Of a stretch of DNA of 64,000 bases, positions 20,797-31,692 are shown piece after piece (within the stretch, counting starts at the first letter, position 1; every line of letters starts with the position of its first letter). The translations under genes and the position numbers were made by a program. Below the pieces are notes generated by a model. That model did no database searches and was not told the origin of the DNA. It was given only the letters and a program-made list of their open reading frames with translations. Origin of the DNA: Naegleria lovaniensis (Eukaryota; Heterolobosea; Eutetramitea; Acrasida; Naegleriidae); NCBI RefSeq assembly GCF_003324165.1, contig NW_025407857.1:372001-436000 (forward strand), in the 5' to 3' direction.

Positions 20797-23151
20797 TTAT
20801 TTCTCGCTTAATTTTGGATTGGCCTGTGTCTGACACAACAAACAATCGAGAGCTGTTTTAAATCCAACCAGGTAGTGATGAGAAAACATGAATCGTGACA
20901 GCACAATTCTTCCAAATTGATACATATCTACTCTCTGAATCGTGTAATTAAGGTTGTTCGAAATTATACTTGGTGTTTGAGAGTGAATAAAGTTTTTCAT
21001 GTCCAACAAATGATCCTCACTCACCAATGATCCGTTTTCATTGCTTTCTTCATAGCTCTTTCTTACAGTTTGATAAATTGTTTTCACAGTTGAAAAAATT
21101 GAAGAGACGACACCTGTTTCTTCCTTTGCTTCTTTGACTTTCTTTTCAGAAAATAATTGGTCGTTAAACATTTCGAAGAGAGTCTCTGTCACATCCTTAT
21201 TTCTTTGTTTCTCTGAATCTGGAATAATGAAATAGAGTGAGCCAGGAGGATAGAGAGTATGTATTTGCTCATTGACTGCATTCATCTCTTCTAGTAATTC
21301 AATGGCCTCATTCGTCAGTTGTTTGGTGACTGCTTCGGCAGTAGAGAGTATTTGCTCCCCATTTTGGGAATCTGTGGCTGTGCTTTGCTCCTTATTACTG
21401 TTGGAATCTATGATAGTACTAGTTATTGTTGCGGTTGAAACAGGTACATCCACAGTTGGTAATTGTTCAACAGAAAGATTTGCTTTTGAAGATGAAGTAA
21501 TAAGAGTCTTTTTTGTTTGAAATAAAGGAGAAAATCCCCATTCCACGAGATAGCTGTCCATGGTAACAGCAACATTGGCGATCTTGGAATGCTCATCAAA
21601 GAATTTCTTTAACTTTTCTTCCCAATTAGTTTCATTAACTTCAAGACGTAATTTTTCGACTGTATCAAGTTGGAAAAAACAGTAATTGTGTAGCAATATG
21701 TGGTCATTATCAAGAAGCACTCTGATAGATCAACGTACCTTGACCCAAACTAATTCTTGGAACAATGTCACCGGCAATGATATAACTTGTGACAAAACTA
21801 CGACACCAATTTGAGAGATTTTCTGAAAAAATAGCACTTGGAGCGTAGGTGATAGCTTCAATATCAGGTAGGTGAGGAGGTTCTCGTTCTTGTGACAAGG
21901 AATGATTACATTTCAAAGATGCAAAATGTTCCTTATAGCGCCTGAAAAATGTTTCTCGTAATAGAATAGCGACTAGTAAATCGTGGCAAGTATTTAAATG
22001 TTGTAGAATTCATTGCCAGGTAATTGTTGTTCAGGAGACAAATTAACAAGTAATGAATAAGTGTCTTAATGTTTTCAATACTTACGGACAGCTGCCAATC
22101 CTCCTCCTAATGAATGTCCAACTGTAATGATTCTATACGATTTGTAGGTACTCGAATGGTTAAATATATTTTTCAGTAAAAAGTCTTGAATTTTTGACAA
22201 GATCCATCGAGCAGTGTTAATATACCCTGCATGAACTTTTCCATGAATCATTTGCTCATTATCATCTGACTCACAAAAATCTTCAGAATTATTATTTTCC
22301 AAATCAAAGCTCATGTCTGCAGTGTCAATTAAGTGATTTTTCTTTTCAGGGTTTCTCTTGTAGTCGCCATAGAATCGGTGGACTTTCAAGTCAGAATTTT
22401 CAGCACTCAAATTTGTGAAAATATCTGCCAATTGTGAAGTTCCTCGAATGGCAATGACTACTGCCTTTAAATCGTGATCCATCTTTACAAAGAAAGCCTG
22501 TTGATTGGCTTCGCTAATATTTACATAAAATAATAAATTAGTTTCATATCTTAATGATTCCAAATATTTGAGAGAGTTTTTGGTATATTTTGGTTGTGGT
22601 GATGAACTGGAGGAAAACCATCCTTGATTCAAACTTTCATAACCTTCAAGAAGAGCTTTTTGAACTTTTCCTCTCTCCGATTCATTAGCGACATTGTAGT
22701 ATGCCAAATTTGCATAATACATCATTCTTTTGGCAAATATTAACTGTTCTGTCAATGAGTGATGATCATGATGTTTAGAATCAATATTCGAATGTTCGTG
22801 CCACCACTTGTATTCTTCATCTGTTTCTTCTTCATCGGAGCGGTTATAAAGCATTGGATTTCTCATCTCCTCTCCAATGACATCACTCTTTGAATGCTCG
22901 TTGGCCAAACAACTCAATCCGAACACAATATCACCAATCGTTAAGTGTTTATAACTCGGAAAACTATCTTTCAAACACGTTGCTGTTGCTGTAATCATTT
23001 CCTTGTAAGAAGAATGTTTGGAGTGAGCCTTTCCTTCTGAGAGGTTCGGAACTCCATGCTTCAAATAATTTGCATCATGATGATCGGAGAGAGAAGATTG
23101 ATGATGTTGTTGTTCTTCCTTGTGGTTGTTGTTGCTCACAGTATGACTCAT
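20797..23151 (-). CDS. Class 3 lipase, diacylglycerol-lipase-like
   Basis: Exons on the minus strand are 22086-23151 (ATG at 23151), 21739-21972 and 20797-21659, giving 720 aa. The nucleophile elbow GHSLGGG is near residue 346, split just before intron 1; splicing restores GGGLAAVLAILLRE. Exon 2 supplies ITYAPSA and GDIVPRISLGQ, holding the catalytic Asp. Exon 3 has LYPPGSLYFI and MFSHHYLVGFKTAL, the usual place of the catalytic His in sn1-specific diacylglycerol lipases. No membrane segments are seen, unlike animal DAGL alpha, so it resembles the soluble plant/protist type. Expected activity is hydrolysis of the sn-1 ester of diacyl- or monoacylglycerols. Exon 3 contains a Ser/Thr-rich insertion. 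Confidence 0.88.
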
Positions 23152-23302
23152 CTTTGGAAGAATTTTAATCTCCTTCTTTCGGAAGCAATCTTGTGAGGGA
23201 AACGGTTGTTTCAATATTTTTTTTTAAGGGTTCTAATTGTTATATTCGAATTTCCTTTTTAATAACATTTCCACTTCTTTAATATTAATTATTAAATTAT
23301 GA

Positions 23303-23970
23303 TCATTCTCTCTCTGTAAAGAAATACCAAGCAATTCCTAATAACAGACCAACGAGTACTACAATTGCTGAGATGATTTTTTTCAACAGTCTGTTTCGAG
23401 CTTGTCTCAGTTGTTCGTTCACAAAACTTGTGGCTTGATTGGAAATTTCAATGCATGGACATATTTGTCTTGCAGGTCCTGAATCGATGAATTTGTTGGT
23501 TGTTCCATGGGAGGTTTGTTATTCTCATTTTGATCATTGGTAGTTATTGAATTTTTGGTAAGAAATTCATTCAAAGCAGATGATGATTCCTTCTTGATGG
23601 ACTGGACGGTTTGTTTTGGATTTGAAATTAAGGAGGAAGAAATATTTTGAAAGGAATCGTACAATTGACTCCAATTCTTATTCAAGTCATCCATTGGATT
23701 CTTGTCATGATCCTGATGGTTGGAAGGAATGTCTTTTTGATGATTAGCATTCGTCTGATGCGATTCTTCTTTCTTTTCAAATTGACCCAATTGACTCTGA
23801 TGATCAAAATGAAAGGATCTAAATGTCACGGCACCATGATATTGAAAGATGGTCAATGGTTGAAAATTTAATGGTGTGAAACGGTGTGAATGATTCACTG
23901 GGATGGCCAACCTTCGAAACTGTTTTTGATGTTTCAGCAGACGGTTCAAGAGTGAGGATGTTTTGTACAT
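23303..23970 (-). CDS. Probable mitochondrial tail-anchored protein with a frame problem
   Basis: An uninterrupted frame of 183 aa starts at ATG 23970 and stops at 23419. Its N-terminus (MYKTSSLLNRLLKHQKQFRR) is basic and without acids, like a mitochondrial presequence; the middle is low-complexity with helical segments. Just past the stop, the frame shifted relative to it is open from about 23510 to 23303 and encodes FVNEQLRQARNRLLKK, then a 20-residue hydrophobic helix, and ends in FFTERE. This looks like the true C-terminal membrane anchor. Either a GC-AG intron of about 47 bp, a frameshift mutation or a base error joins the two. The coordinates given include the anchor. Function unknown. 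Confidence 0.55.
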
Positions 23971-24099
23971 TCTTTTGGATGATATTGTTCAATCAAAATT
24001 CGTTCTAAACCGCTTGTTGCATTCTCGTTTTATATTGTTCAACCCAAGTTCATCTCATCCTTGTTGCATTCTTTTTGTGTTCCTAAAAGTACAAGTGAC

Positions 24100-24108
24100 G
24101 CGCCAAAA
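24100..24108 (-). promoter_or_regulatory. E2F-like site in a divergent promoter
   Basis: GCGCCAAAA (TTTTGGCGC on the minus strand) matches the E2F consensus and lies between two divergent genes (starts at 23970 minus and 24223 plus). Inferred from motif only. Confidence 0.3.
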
Positions 24109-24222
24109 TCTTTTCTCACATCTACAGCAACCTGTCAAATGTCCAACCCTGTCGCCATCAAGTCACATTAGCTCATATCACTCATACAATGCCCTCTCTC
24201 CACTCTAACTACCATTCCTAGT

Positions 24223-25080
24223 ATGAAAAAAAACATCATGAAGCAATCCTCTCGCATCAGAATTCATTCCTTGTGGTGTTGTATTCTCCTCATAACCTTC
24301 CTTCTCTTCTGTTGTTTCCTTTCCATGACATGGGCTCAACGTACCGATCCAGTCAGAGACGAAAGAGAATTGAGAAGAGGTATTCGAGATGTCACAGTTG
24401 AAACTCGACAAGAAAGAAGACAAGTTGACATCAATTCTCGCTCTGCAGATAGAACTCAAGCTTCAGGCAATGCAAATGCTGGAAAATCTTCTACTACTAA
24501 TCGAAATGACATCCGAAACGAACGGAATGAAGAGGATGAAGAGAGGGAGTCCGCCAAAAGAAATAAGGCCAATTCAAGGAATGAACTCTCTCGAAGCAAT
24601 TCCAACACCAATGTCAATTCAAACAGACCAACCACAGCTGGTGGAAGGACAAGTAACACTTCAACGAATGGAAATCGAGTGAATCGAGGCGCCAATACTC
24701 TCACCTATGATGAAACCTTCTCCAATATTTCCTTATTAAGAGAAAAGAGAAGAAAAATGAGAGCGAAACGAAGATTTGAACGAGAGAATCGAAGAATGAA
24801 AGAAGCACAAAATGGCATGGCTTCTAAAAAACCCTCTCCAAAGCAACTTAGAAAAGAACGATTGAGATTGGCTCGTGAAAAGAAACGTCTGGCTAGAGAG
24901 GAAGAACGTGGCGTGCGAGCGGGACTTGAACCAGTGAGCAATTCCGAGTTGGAACGACTTGCAAAACAAGCTCGAAAGAAAAAGTTGGCCAAGAGGAGAA
25001 GAAATAAGAGAACACATGTTTCAGTGTCTCATAAGAAGAAAAAGAATGGATCAATTGTCATTGTCATTAAAAGTAAATAA
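24223..25080 (+). CDS. Secreted or membrane-anchored Arg/Lys-rich protein
   Basis: Encodes 285 aa from ATG 24223; a second ATG five codons on is an alternative. Residues about 14-37 are a hydrophobic core followed by MTWAQ, which reads as a signal peptide with cleavage near residue 37. The remainder is extremely hydrophilic: Arg/Asn/Ser-rich to about residue 150, then dense Lys/Arg (RKERLRLAREKKRLAREE) to a C-terminus of KKKKNGSIVIVIKSK. No cysteines follow the signal region. No known domain is recognisable. A strongly basic secreted protein could bind polyanions, but nothing shows its role. Confidence 0.72.
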   Translation: MKKNIMKQSSRIRIHSLWCCILLITFLLFCCFLSMTWAQRTDPVRDERELRRGIRDVTVETRQERRQVDINSRSADRTQASGNANAGKSSTTNRNDIRNERNEEDEERESAKRNKANSRNELSRSNSNTNVNSNRPTTAGGRTSNTSTNGNRVNRGANTLTYDETFSNISLLREKRRKMRAKRRFERENRRMKEAQNGMASKKPSPKQLRKERLRLAREKKRLAREEERGVRAGLEPVSNSELERLAKQARKKKLAKRRRNKRTHVSVSHKKKKNGSIVIVIKSK

Positions 25081-25335
25081 ATGTTGAAGTACATGTCTGT
25101 AAAGGCAAATAATAACGTGGTTGCTAAGAATATAATTATGAAGAAGATTGAGGGAGACATTATTTAGTTATTTACACTTTTTTTTATTAGCCAATTTGGA
25201 GAAAACCAATGTTTGTAGTTAGAACTAGGTTTAATTAGCAGTTAGAGTTTGAAGTGTGATGGTATCACAACCTCATATTTCCGGTGTGTTGTTTGTATGC
25301 ACTAACAATGTGACATGCAGCAACCCCAGACGACC
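25081..25335. other. Convergent 3' spacer
   Basis: 255 bp between two genes that end towards each other. AT-rich; nothing further seen. Confidence 0.4.
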
Positions 25336-25935
25336 TCAATTCATCCGCTTTCTATGCAAATGAGGCAGGTTCAACACAAAGTGCAACTCCTCTCGATGAC
25401 GCACCGGCCGTAACAACCCATAATCATTATAAACTTTATGCTCGAATTCAATGGAGTCTATCGAATCCTTAGTTAGATCCAATTGGGTGTTATGCTGGTG
25501 CTCCGCCTGCGCTTTGAAATGTTCTAAAACTCCCTCAATAGAATCCAGAGGACATGTAGATGATTTTTCTTGGTCTGCAGACACTACAACATTGGGTTGA
25601 CCAATTGATTGCATTCTCATTCGTGGCGTTTTTTGTTTTTCAACCAAAACTCCAGAGGGATGCATGTTGTTGGTAGAGATGGGGCTGGGAAGAGAGGAAT
25701 GATGTTGTTGAGTACTGATGAGAGGAGAGTTGGGTAAACCGCAAGGAGTGCATGGTGTACCAGGAGAGCAAGGAACTCCATGATTTTGATGTTGAGAGGA
25801 CTTGTCCAGGGATAATTGCTTCTTCTTTAATTTGAAGGCAGCAGGACTCATCAATTCCTCTGAGGATTCAGAAATTGAATTTAAAGAATGGCCAATGGTG
25901 GTTGGGTTGATTAATTTCTTGATTTGTTGTAACAT
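25336..25935 (-). CDS. Uncharacterised 199-aa protein
   Basis: The start is ATG at 25935 (MLQQIKKLIN); the frame reaches 25956 but only with TTG. The first 15 residues can form an amphipathic helix. The middle is Pro/Ser/Cys-rich with a short PCSPGTPCTPCGLP segment. The C-terminal 60 residues are charged, with DSIEGVLEHFKAQAEH and a closing LPHLHRKRMN. No domain recognised. The composition suggests a largely disordered regulatory protein. Confidence 0.65.
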   Translation of the reverse strand: MLQQIKKLINPTTIGHSLNSISESSEELMSPAAFKLKKKQLSLDKSSQHQNHGVPCSPGTPCTPCGLPNSPLISTQQHHSSLPSPISTNNMHPSGVLVEKQKTPRMRMQSIGQPNVVVSADQEKSSTCPLDSIEGVLEHFKAQAEHQHNTQLDLTKDSIDSIEFEHKVYNDYGLLRPVRHREELHFVLNLPHLHRKRMN

Positions 25936-27351
25936 TTTGTTTGTAGTAGAGGACAAGGAAGGGTACGATTCGGAAATACAAAAACTTCAAATAATAAAAA
26001 CTGATAATAAATAAAAGATCGGAGAATGATCAAAATTTTCAGGAGAGAATGGTGTTTGTCTGTATGACGTCAATGATTGAGGCTCTTGTGGTTGCTACAA
26101 GTTGTTGATCAATAAGTATGTGCTCGTCTTCAAACAACAAGTCGAATGTACGCTTTTTTTTTCAAGCAAAGGAAGTTTGGCTCGAATTGTAAAAGTAACC
26201 GTTCTTGTAAAAACCAAGTTGGTTGTATGTAAAAATATCTCGTTGAGATGCGATTCAACAAGCAGATTTTTGTGTTATTGGAGAGTTGATCGACCGTAGA
26301 GAAAGAGCCTTTTCGTTGCAATGTACTTGTCGAAATAGATTGCAAGAATTAACGTTTTGATATTTTGTTTTTCAAAGATAATAACGACAAGGAGAGCGAG
26401 TTGAGTTTTTAATCATCAAATTGGCTTTGTGTTGATATAAGCGCTAATACGTTGCCAATTATCTCAATTCAGTACCACTTCAAGCGTTAACTCTTCTCCA
26501 TGAAGATGATGAGGCTTGGTAGATTTAAGGAAAAGGGGTAACAAATATACAGTTGAATCGGCTCTTGAAGAGAAAAGGTTGAATTGCCCGATAACTGGCA
26601 AAGACCATCATGGGAAGGGAGATGACAAATGCAGAGTTTGGGGGTTAGTGCGGATCACTGTATTCGCACAATGCAGATCAACAAAAGGTTTTGTGTGATG
26701 TTGTATGACAAATTGCAAAACAGTTGTATGTGAGGTAATCTCTTCTTGGATCTGCTGAATTCACCTGTGATTGGCTGTGGTGCAGTTTCTACGCTCAACG
26801 TTGAACATGTTGGTTAAATTGGCAATGATACAAGCAGATTCATGCATTGATTTTGAATGCATTTTGGCAGCCGAGGAGGATACTGGCGTTTTTCGAAAAA
26901 GAGCAAGAATTGTCCTTGTCATTCACCTAATTTAAACATTTGTTGTTACGACTCATGTGCTAGAGATATTGATGACACTGACACGATAAATAGCCAAGTT
27001 TAGGGCTGGGAACAACCTAGAATCGTCTATTAAGGTTGCAACATGTAGAGTTTGTGATTTATTTAACATTAAAAGTCTTTCGTTCTACGAGTTGAATTTT
27101 TGACCTTTGGTGTTCGAAGAGTTAGATAATTGAAAACAAAAACAACAATAAATTCTGTTTAATTGCTGAAATGTTGACGACACTTCGTTTTTGAACAGTT
27201 GGTTTACACAGTTCTTTTTGAGAAATACTACAGGTTTTTCAGATCTTTGTTTCATCTCAGCCAACAACCCAAACATTGTTAAACTTAAGACCAATTTAAC
27301 GAACCTTGATTTTGTACACTTAAAACAAACCTGTTTTTTTCGAGAGAAAAA
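25936..27351. other. Large intergenic region
   Basis: 1.4 kb, the longest gene-free stretch of the window. Short open frames (60-70 codons) occur on both strands but none has coding-like composition or similarity I can name. No tRNA-like box A/B pair was seen. It must contain the promoters of the minus-strand gene before it and of the receptor kinase after it. Confidence 0.45.
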
Positions 27352-30300
27352 ATGCCTCCTCGATTAAAGGATTCCGATGATGAAAAAGACACACAAAATC
27401 AACAGCAGTACCAAGACAAAAATGATCATCGCATCACATTCCGATGCTGCTATTTCACCAATTGTTGGATGAATTTTGTTCCTTCTTTGTTTCATCAAAA
27501 ACACAGAAAAAGCCATTCGGAGAGAAATAATAACACATTATTCTTCTTTCTATTATTTATGTTGGTAGCAGCAGTGTTATCATCATCTGTCTCATTATTT
27601 ATACAACGTCATCAAGACAATATTCATTATCACTTGCGGGAAAATTTTAGAAAAGATTTTTATGTTCATGCACAGGGATATTTGCCGAGTGTGGACACGG
27701 TACAACAAGCACTAACAGTTGAAACAATGAGAAGTGACGCTGTTAGCTTCGTCCTTTGCAATAACAGTTTTACACCATTTAATTTAACCTTTTATGTTGG
27801 AAAACTACACAATCAAATCACCAATAGCCCTAATGACGAAGTATGTGGACTCACAGATCCATGCTCGTCCATGAATGAAGTCTTTGACCAGTTTTCCTCT
27901 CTATTATTGAAGGACATGGAGACGTATGCATGTTTATATTACCATATGACCATTGTAGTTCTCAATGACCTTACAGACACCAGTTCACAATCTACTTCAA
28001 ATTGTAAGAACACTGTTCCTGAAGTGAAGAAAAGTCACAACAGGGTTAGAGTTGACTTGACAGTGACAAGCGTTAATCACGAAAATCCAAGTACTATCAC
28101 TTGCTTCTATGAGGAGGATGGAGAACGATTGGAATTCATTACAGACATATCGGCAATAGTATTTCTCTATTTATATCATATCAAGATGAAAAATATATAT
28201 TTGAACCCGCTTACCGTTCAACATGCAACAATTATCAACAGTAATGTAGACATAGCTCGGGCATTGGATTCTGCTGTTATTGAAAACTCAGATTTTTTAG
28301 AGAGTAGAATACTTATTGCTACAAAAACTTCTGCTTCATTGCGAAATATAAAATTGTCCGGAGGATTAATGATTAATCAGTGCTCTCAAATACTCATAGT
28401 TAATCTAACATGCTATGAAGATGACAATGCTAAGCGATATGGTTATTTGGAAATATCAACAGTTGATGATTTTCTTATGAGGGACTCAAATTTATTGTTT
28501 GGGCTTAGAGGACATGCCAATTTCGATTCAGTTATATCCATTGCCATAATAGATAGCAATTTCGAATATGTTTCAACATCGCCGTCTCGAACAAATGAAA
28601 GCCTTGAATATGTGATATCAGTTGAATTGGTGTTCCGCCTCAACATTTTGGGATGTACATTCTCAAAAAGAAATGATGGACAAGGATGGTTGAAAGTTGT
28701 ATCAGGTGGAGTTATCTATTTTTCACATCTACACGTAGCAAACAATACATGTGATGTGGAAGGCCTTTTCTTATTGAATATTTGCCAATCCATTCGGATT
28801 TCTGATTCTTCATTTCTGAACAATGTTGCAAATATGGCAGGTGCACTTTATATTATTGCTGTTAAGGATTTAAGCATTGTAGACTCGTCATTCGATAATA
28901 ACTATGCCGTTGCTGACACAGGAGCAGTTGGCATAACCCAAGCCTTTAATTCTCGAATTAAAGGATGTAAGTTTCGCAACAACACGGCCAATAACGGCAG
29001 CGGAGGTGCCTTATCATTGAAGTATTCTGAAATGTTCATCTCACACACGACTTTTGTCAGAAATAGAGCTACTATTTCAGGAGGAGCGATATATTCATAC
29101 TCTTCTTGGTTGACAGCAGTGGAATTTTGCACATTTGAAGAAAACACGGCTCAGTATCAAGTCTATGATGAATCTTGTTTTGATACATCAAGTAACCCCC
29201 ATGGAAGTGGAGGAGCAATCGCTATGTATTATAGCACCTCAGACACGTTTATGGAAACGTCATTTGTGGGTAACAAGGCATCAAGAGGAGGAGCCGTCTT
29301 TATATCCAATGACATAAGGTTTATAGCGATCAAGTTTGAGAATAATTTTGCTTCCATTTCTGGTGGTGCATTGTTCGTCACCAATAAGGCATCTATGACA
29401 ATGAGAAACGTTTCCATGTTGGAAAACATAGCCACAATTTATGGTCCAGATAGTTCAACCCCAATAGCATATTTTTCTGAAATTGTAGAGACAATTCCAC
29501 CAACATCATCGAGTGACATAATCTCCATTTATCCTGGACAGATCTTCATTGTGAAATTTATGAAAATGTATGATCGATACAACAATTATATTAAGAGTGT
29601 CAAAGAATGCCCCACTCTATCACTCTCTGACAATAGATTTCTATTGGAATCTAACTTTACTCAGTTAGACAGTAATGTAATAACATTGACCATCACGATT
29701 GATCCAAGTATTGACATTGGATTGAACAACTATGGAATATCAAACACACTTAACATTGGATTCATCGAAAGTGACACTCATAACTTGACAATCCTTCTTA
29801 CCTCTTGCCCAACAGATTACGTCATTAAGAATGGAAAATGTGCTCCAGGATTCCCTTTTAGCCAGGTTATCCCAGGGATCATTATTGGATCGTTGTTATT
29901 TATGCTTATCGGTATTATTCTTGGCTCATTTTTGTGCTCACTTTGTGGATTTGGAGCATGGAGAGCATTTAAAAAGGTTAGAAGTATTTACGCTAGACAA
30001 AGGTCAGAAAAAGAAATTGAAGAAAAATTATTGACCTACGATGTTTCATATGGATCATTGAATTCTGAAATCCATATCTCAAAAACGTCAAACTATATTA
30101 TTCCAGCAAACGACTTGAAATTCGAAAAGAAAATTGGAGAGGGTGCAAGTGGAAGGTAAGGCTTTCTTATTTACATTTGTTTGATCGATGTTTTATCAAA
30201 TTGCTCATACTATGTCAGTGTGTATCAGGCCAAGTACAACATGATCGATGTGGCTGTGAAATCAATTATACGAACAGAGGAGACGGACGAGATTTTTGAA

Positions 30301-31383
30301 AAAGAGGTTATGTTATTGGTCCAATTACGCCATCCCAATATTATTAGTTTTTATGGAATTTGCATATCAGAGACTCAAATGTATATTGTTGTTGAGTTAG
30401 GAAAGAATGGAAGTCTGGAACAATTGATAACTAACATGAAAAAAGGAAAGATCAAGAAGACATTGAAGGAAAAGCTCAAAATACTGATCGGTGTTGCTAA
30501 TGGCATGAAGTACCTACATGGACTGAATCCTCAATACTTAATTCATAGAGATTTGAAACCAGCGAATATTGTGCTTGATCAATCGAATGTTCCAAAAGTA
30601 AGTATTCCGTTTGTGACCACTCTTCATCAACATTGGTTGACTCAAAGGTGTGTGACTTTGGGTAAGTGTAGATATGTGAAACAACATGACGTTCATAATG
30701 AACATTCATTCATTCATTCACATCATTGCATCGTTACAGTTTGAGTCGTACTGTGTCGAGCTCTCCAACCAAGTCGTTAACAACAAATATTGGAACTCTA
30801 ATTTACATGTAAGTTTGTTTTCAATACTTGCAGAAATGTATTTCTTAATACTTTCGTCGAACATACTGCCGTGAATAGGTGTCCTGTAAGTTTTTAATTC
30901 TATATTTTTACTCAATTATATTTATCAACTTTATGTTACTAGGAATTGATTTTGGAAGACGATTCTGAACCGCTACATCAACTCTCACGAGAAAATGCCA
31001 CAAAAATTGACGTCTATTCATATGCTATCATCATGTATGAATTATTCTATGAAGAGACAGCGTATTGGAATGAGAACTCTGAGAAAATTAATTATTTCAA
31101 TCATTTGATTAATGAGCAAAAGAAAGTGAAATCGCTTAATCTTCTCTTTTATGTTGCCAATCATGATAAGAGACCCTTCATACCATTCCTCAATTATGAC
31201 GAAATGAAAATTTGGTGTGATAAATTCATGTCCAATGATGATACTACCAATGACGAACTTTTAATTGCAGTAGACAGTTACATGAAGTTGATGAAATCAT
31301 GTTGGGCTTCTAATCCTAGCGATAGACCTTCGTTTGAAAGAATTATTCAAAAGCTGACTGATATTTACAACATGGATTTCTAG
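27352..31383 (+). CDS. Beta-helix receptor-like protein kinase (TKL type) with micro-exons
   Basis: Six exons: 27352-30155, 30219-30597, 30648-30661, 30740-30808, 30879-30885 and 30943-31383, giving 1237 aa. Residues 1-60 are basic and polar, with a first hydrophobic helix at about 62-84. The large ectodomain (to about 835) contains repeated SGGALY/GGAIYS motifs typical of right-handed parallel beta-helices as in polymorphic membrane proteins. A second helix (about 838-865) precedes the kinase. Kinase motifs are complete: GEGASGSVY, VAVKSI, HRDLKPAN, DFG, then GTLIYMCPE and RPSFERII at the end. HRDLKPAN indicates a Ser/Thr-specific tyrosine-kinase-like enzyme. The DFG motif comes from a 14-nt exon and the CP of the APE motif from a 7-nt exon. 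It is likely a surface sensor; the ligand is unknown. Confidence 0.85.
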
Positions 31384-31692
31384 AAGTAGCTTTGGAGCAT
31401 TCAAATTTGATGACAGAGGCAAATTAGGTCCAAATAGTTCATGTTGAGAGACTGTTACTGGTATTTCATATCTCTGACTGGAGCTCCAATTTGTCTCAAT
31501 GCTATCAAATAGCAGACATCAAGCAGAGATATCCAATTATTGAATTATCTACAACATTGTCGACCAATATCACGAAACAAAAAGTCGTAATTGAAACCCA
31601 TCATTGACAATCCGTCAAATTGACATGCAGTTGTTGATATCAACACGCTGCACAACTAATAACAACATCCCAACATCATCACTTTGACCAAA
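31384..31692. other. Intergenic
   Basis: 309 bp between two plus-strand genes, AT-rich, ending in an ACCAAAATG start context. No other feature seen. Confidence 0.4.

Noticed and set aside
25936-27351. Possible RNA gene in the 1.4-kb spacer
   Set aside because: No tRNA A/B boxes, snRNA-like or rRNA-like stretch was found by eye; composition is ordinary AT-rich spacer.
30834-30885. 52-nt exon alternative in the receptor kinase
   Set aside because: It keeps frame and has a good acceptor, but needs a 25-nt intron and would insert 15 residues into the APE region; the 7-nt exon gives the conserved GTLIYMCPE.
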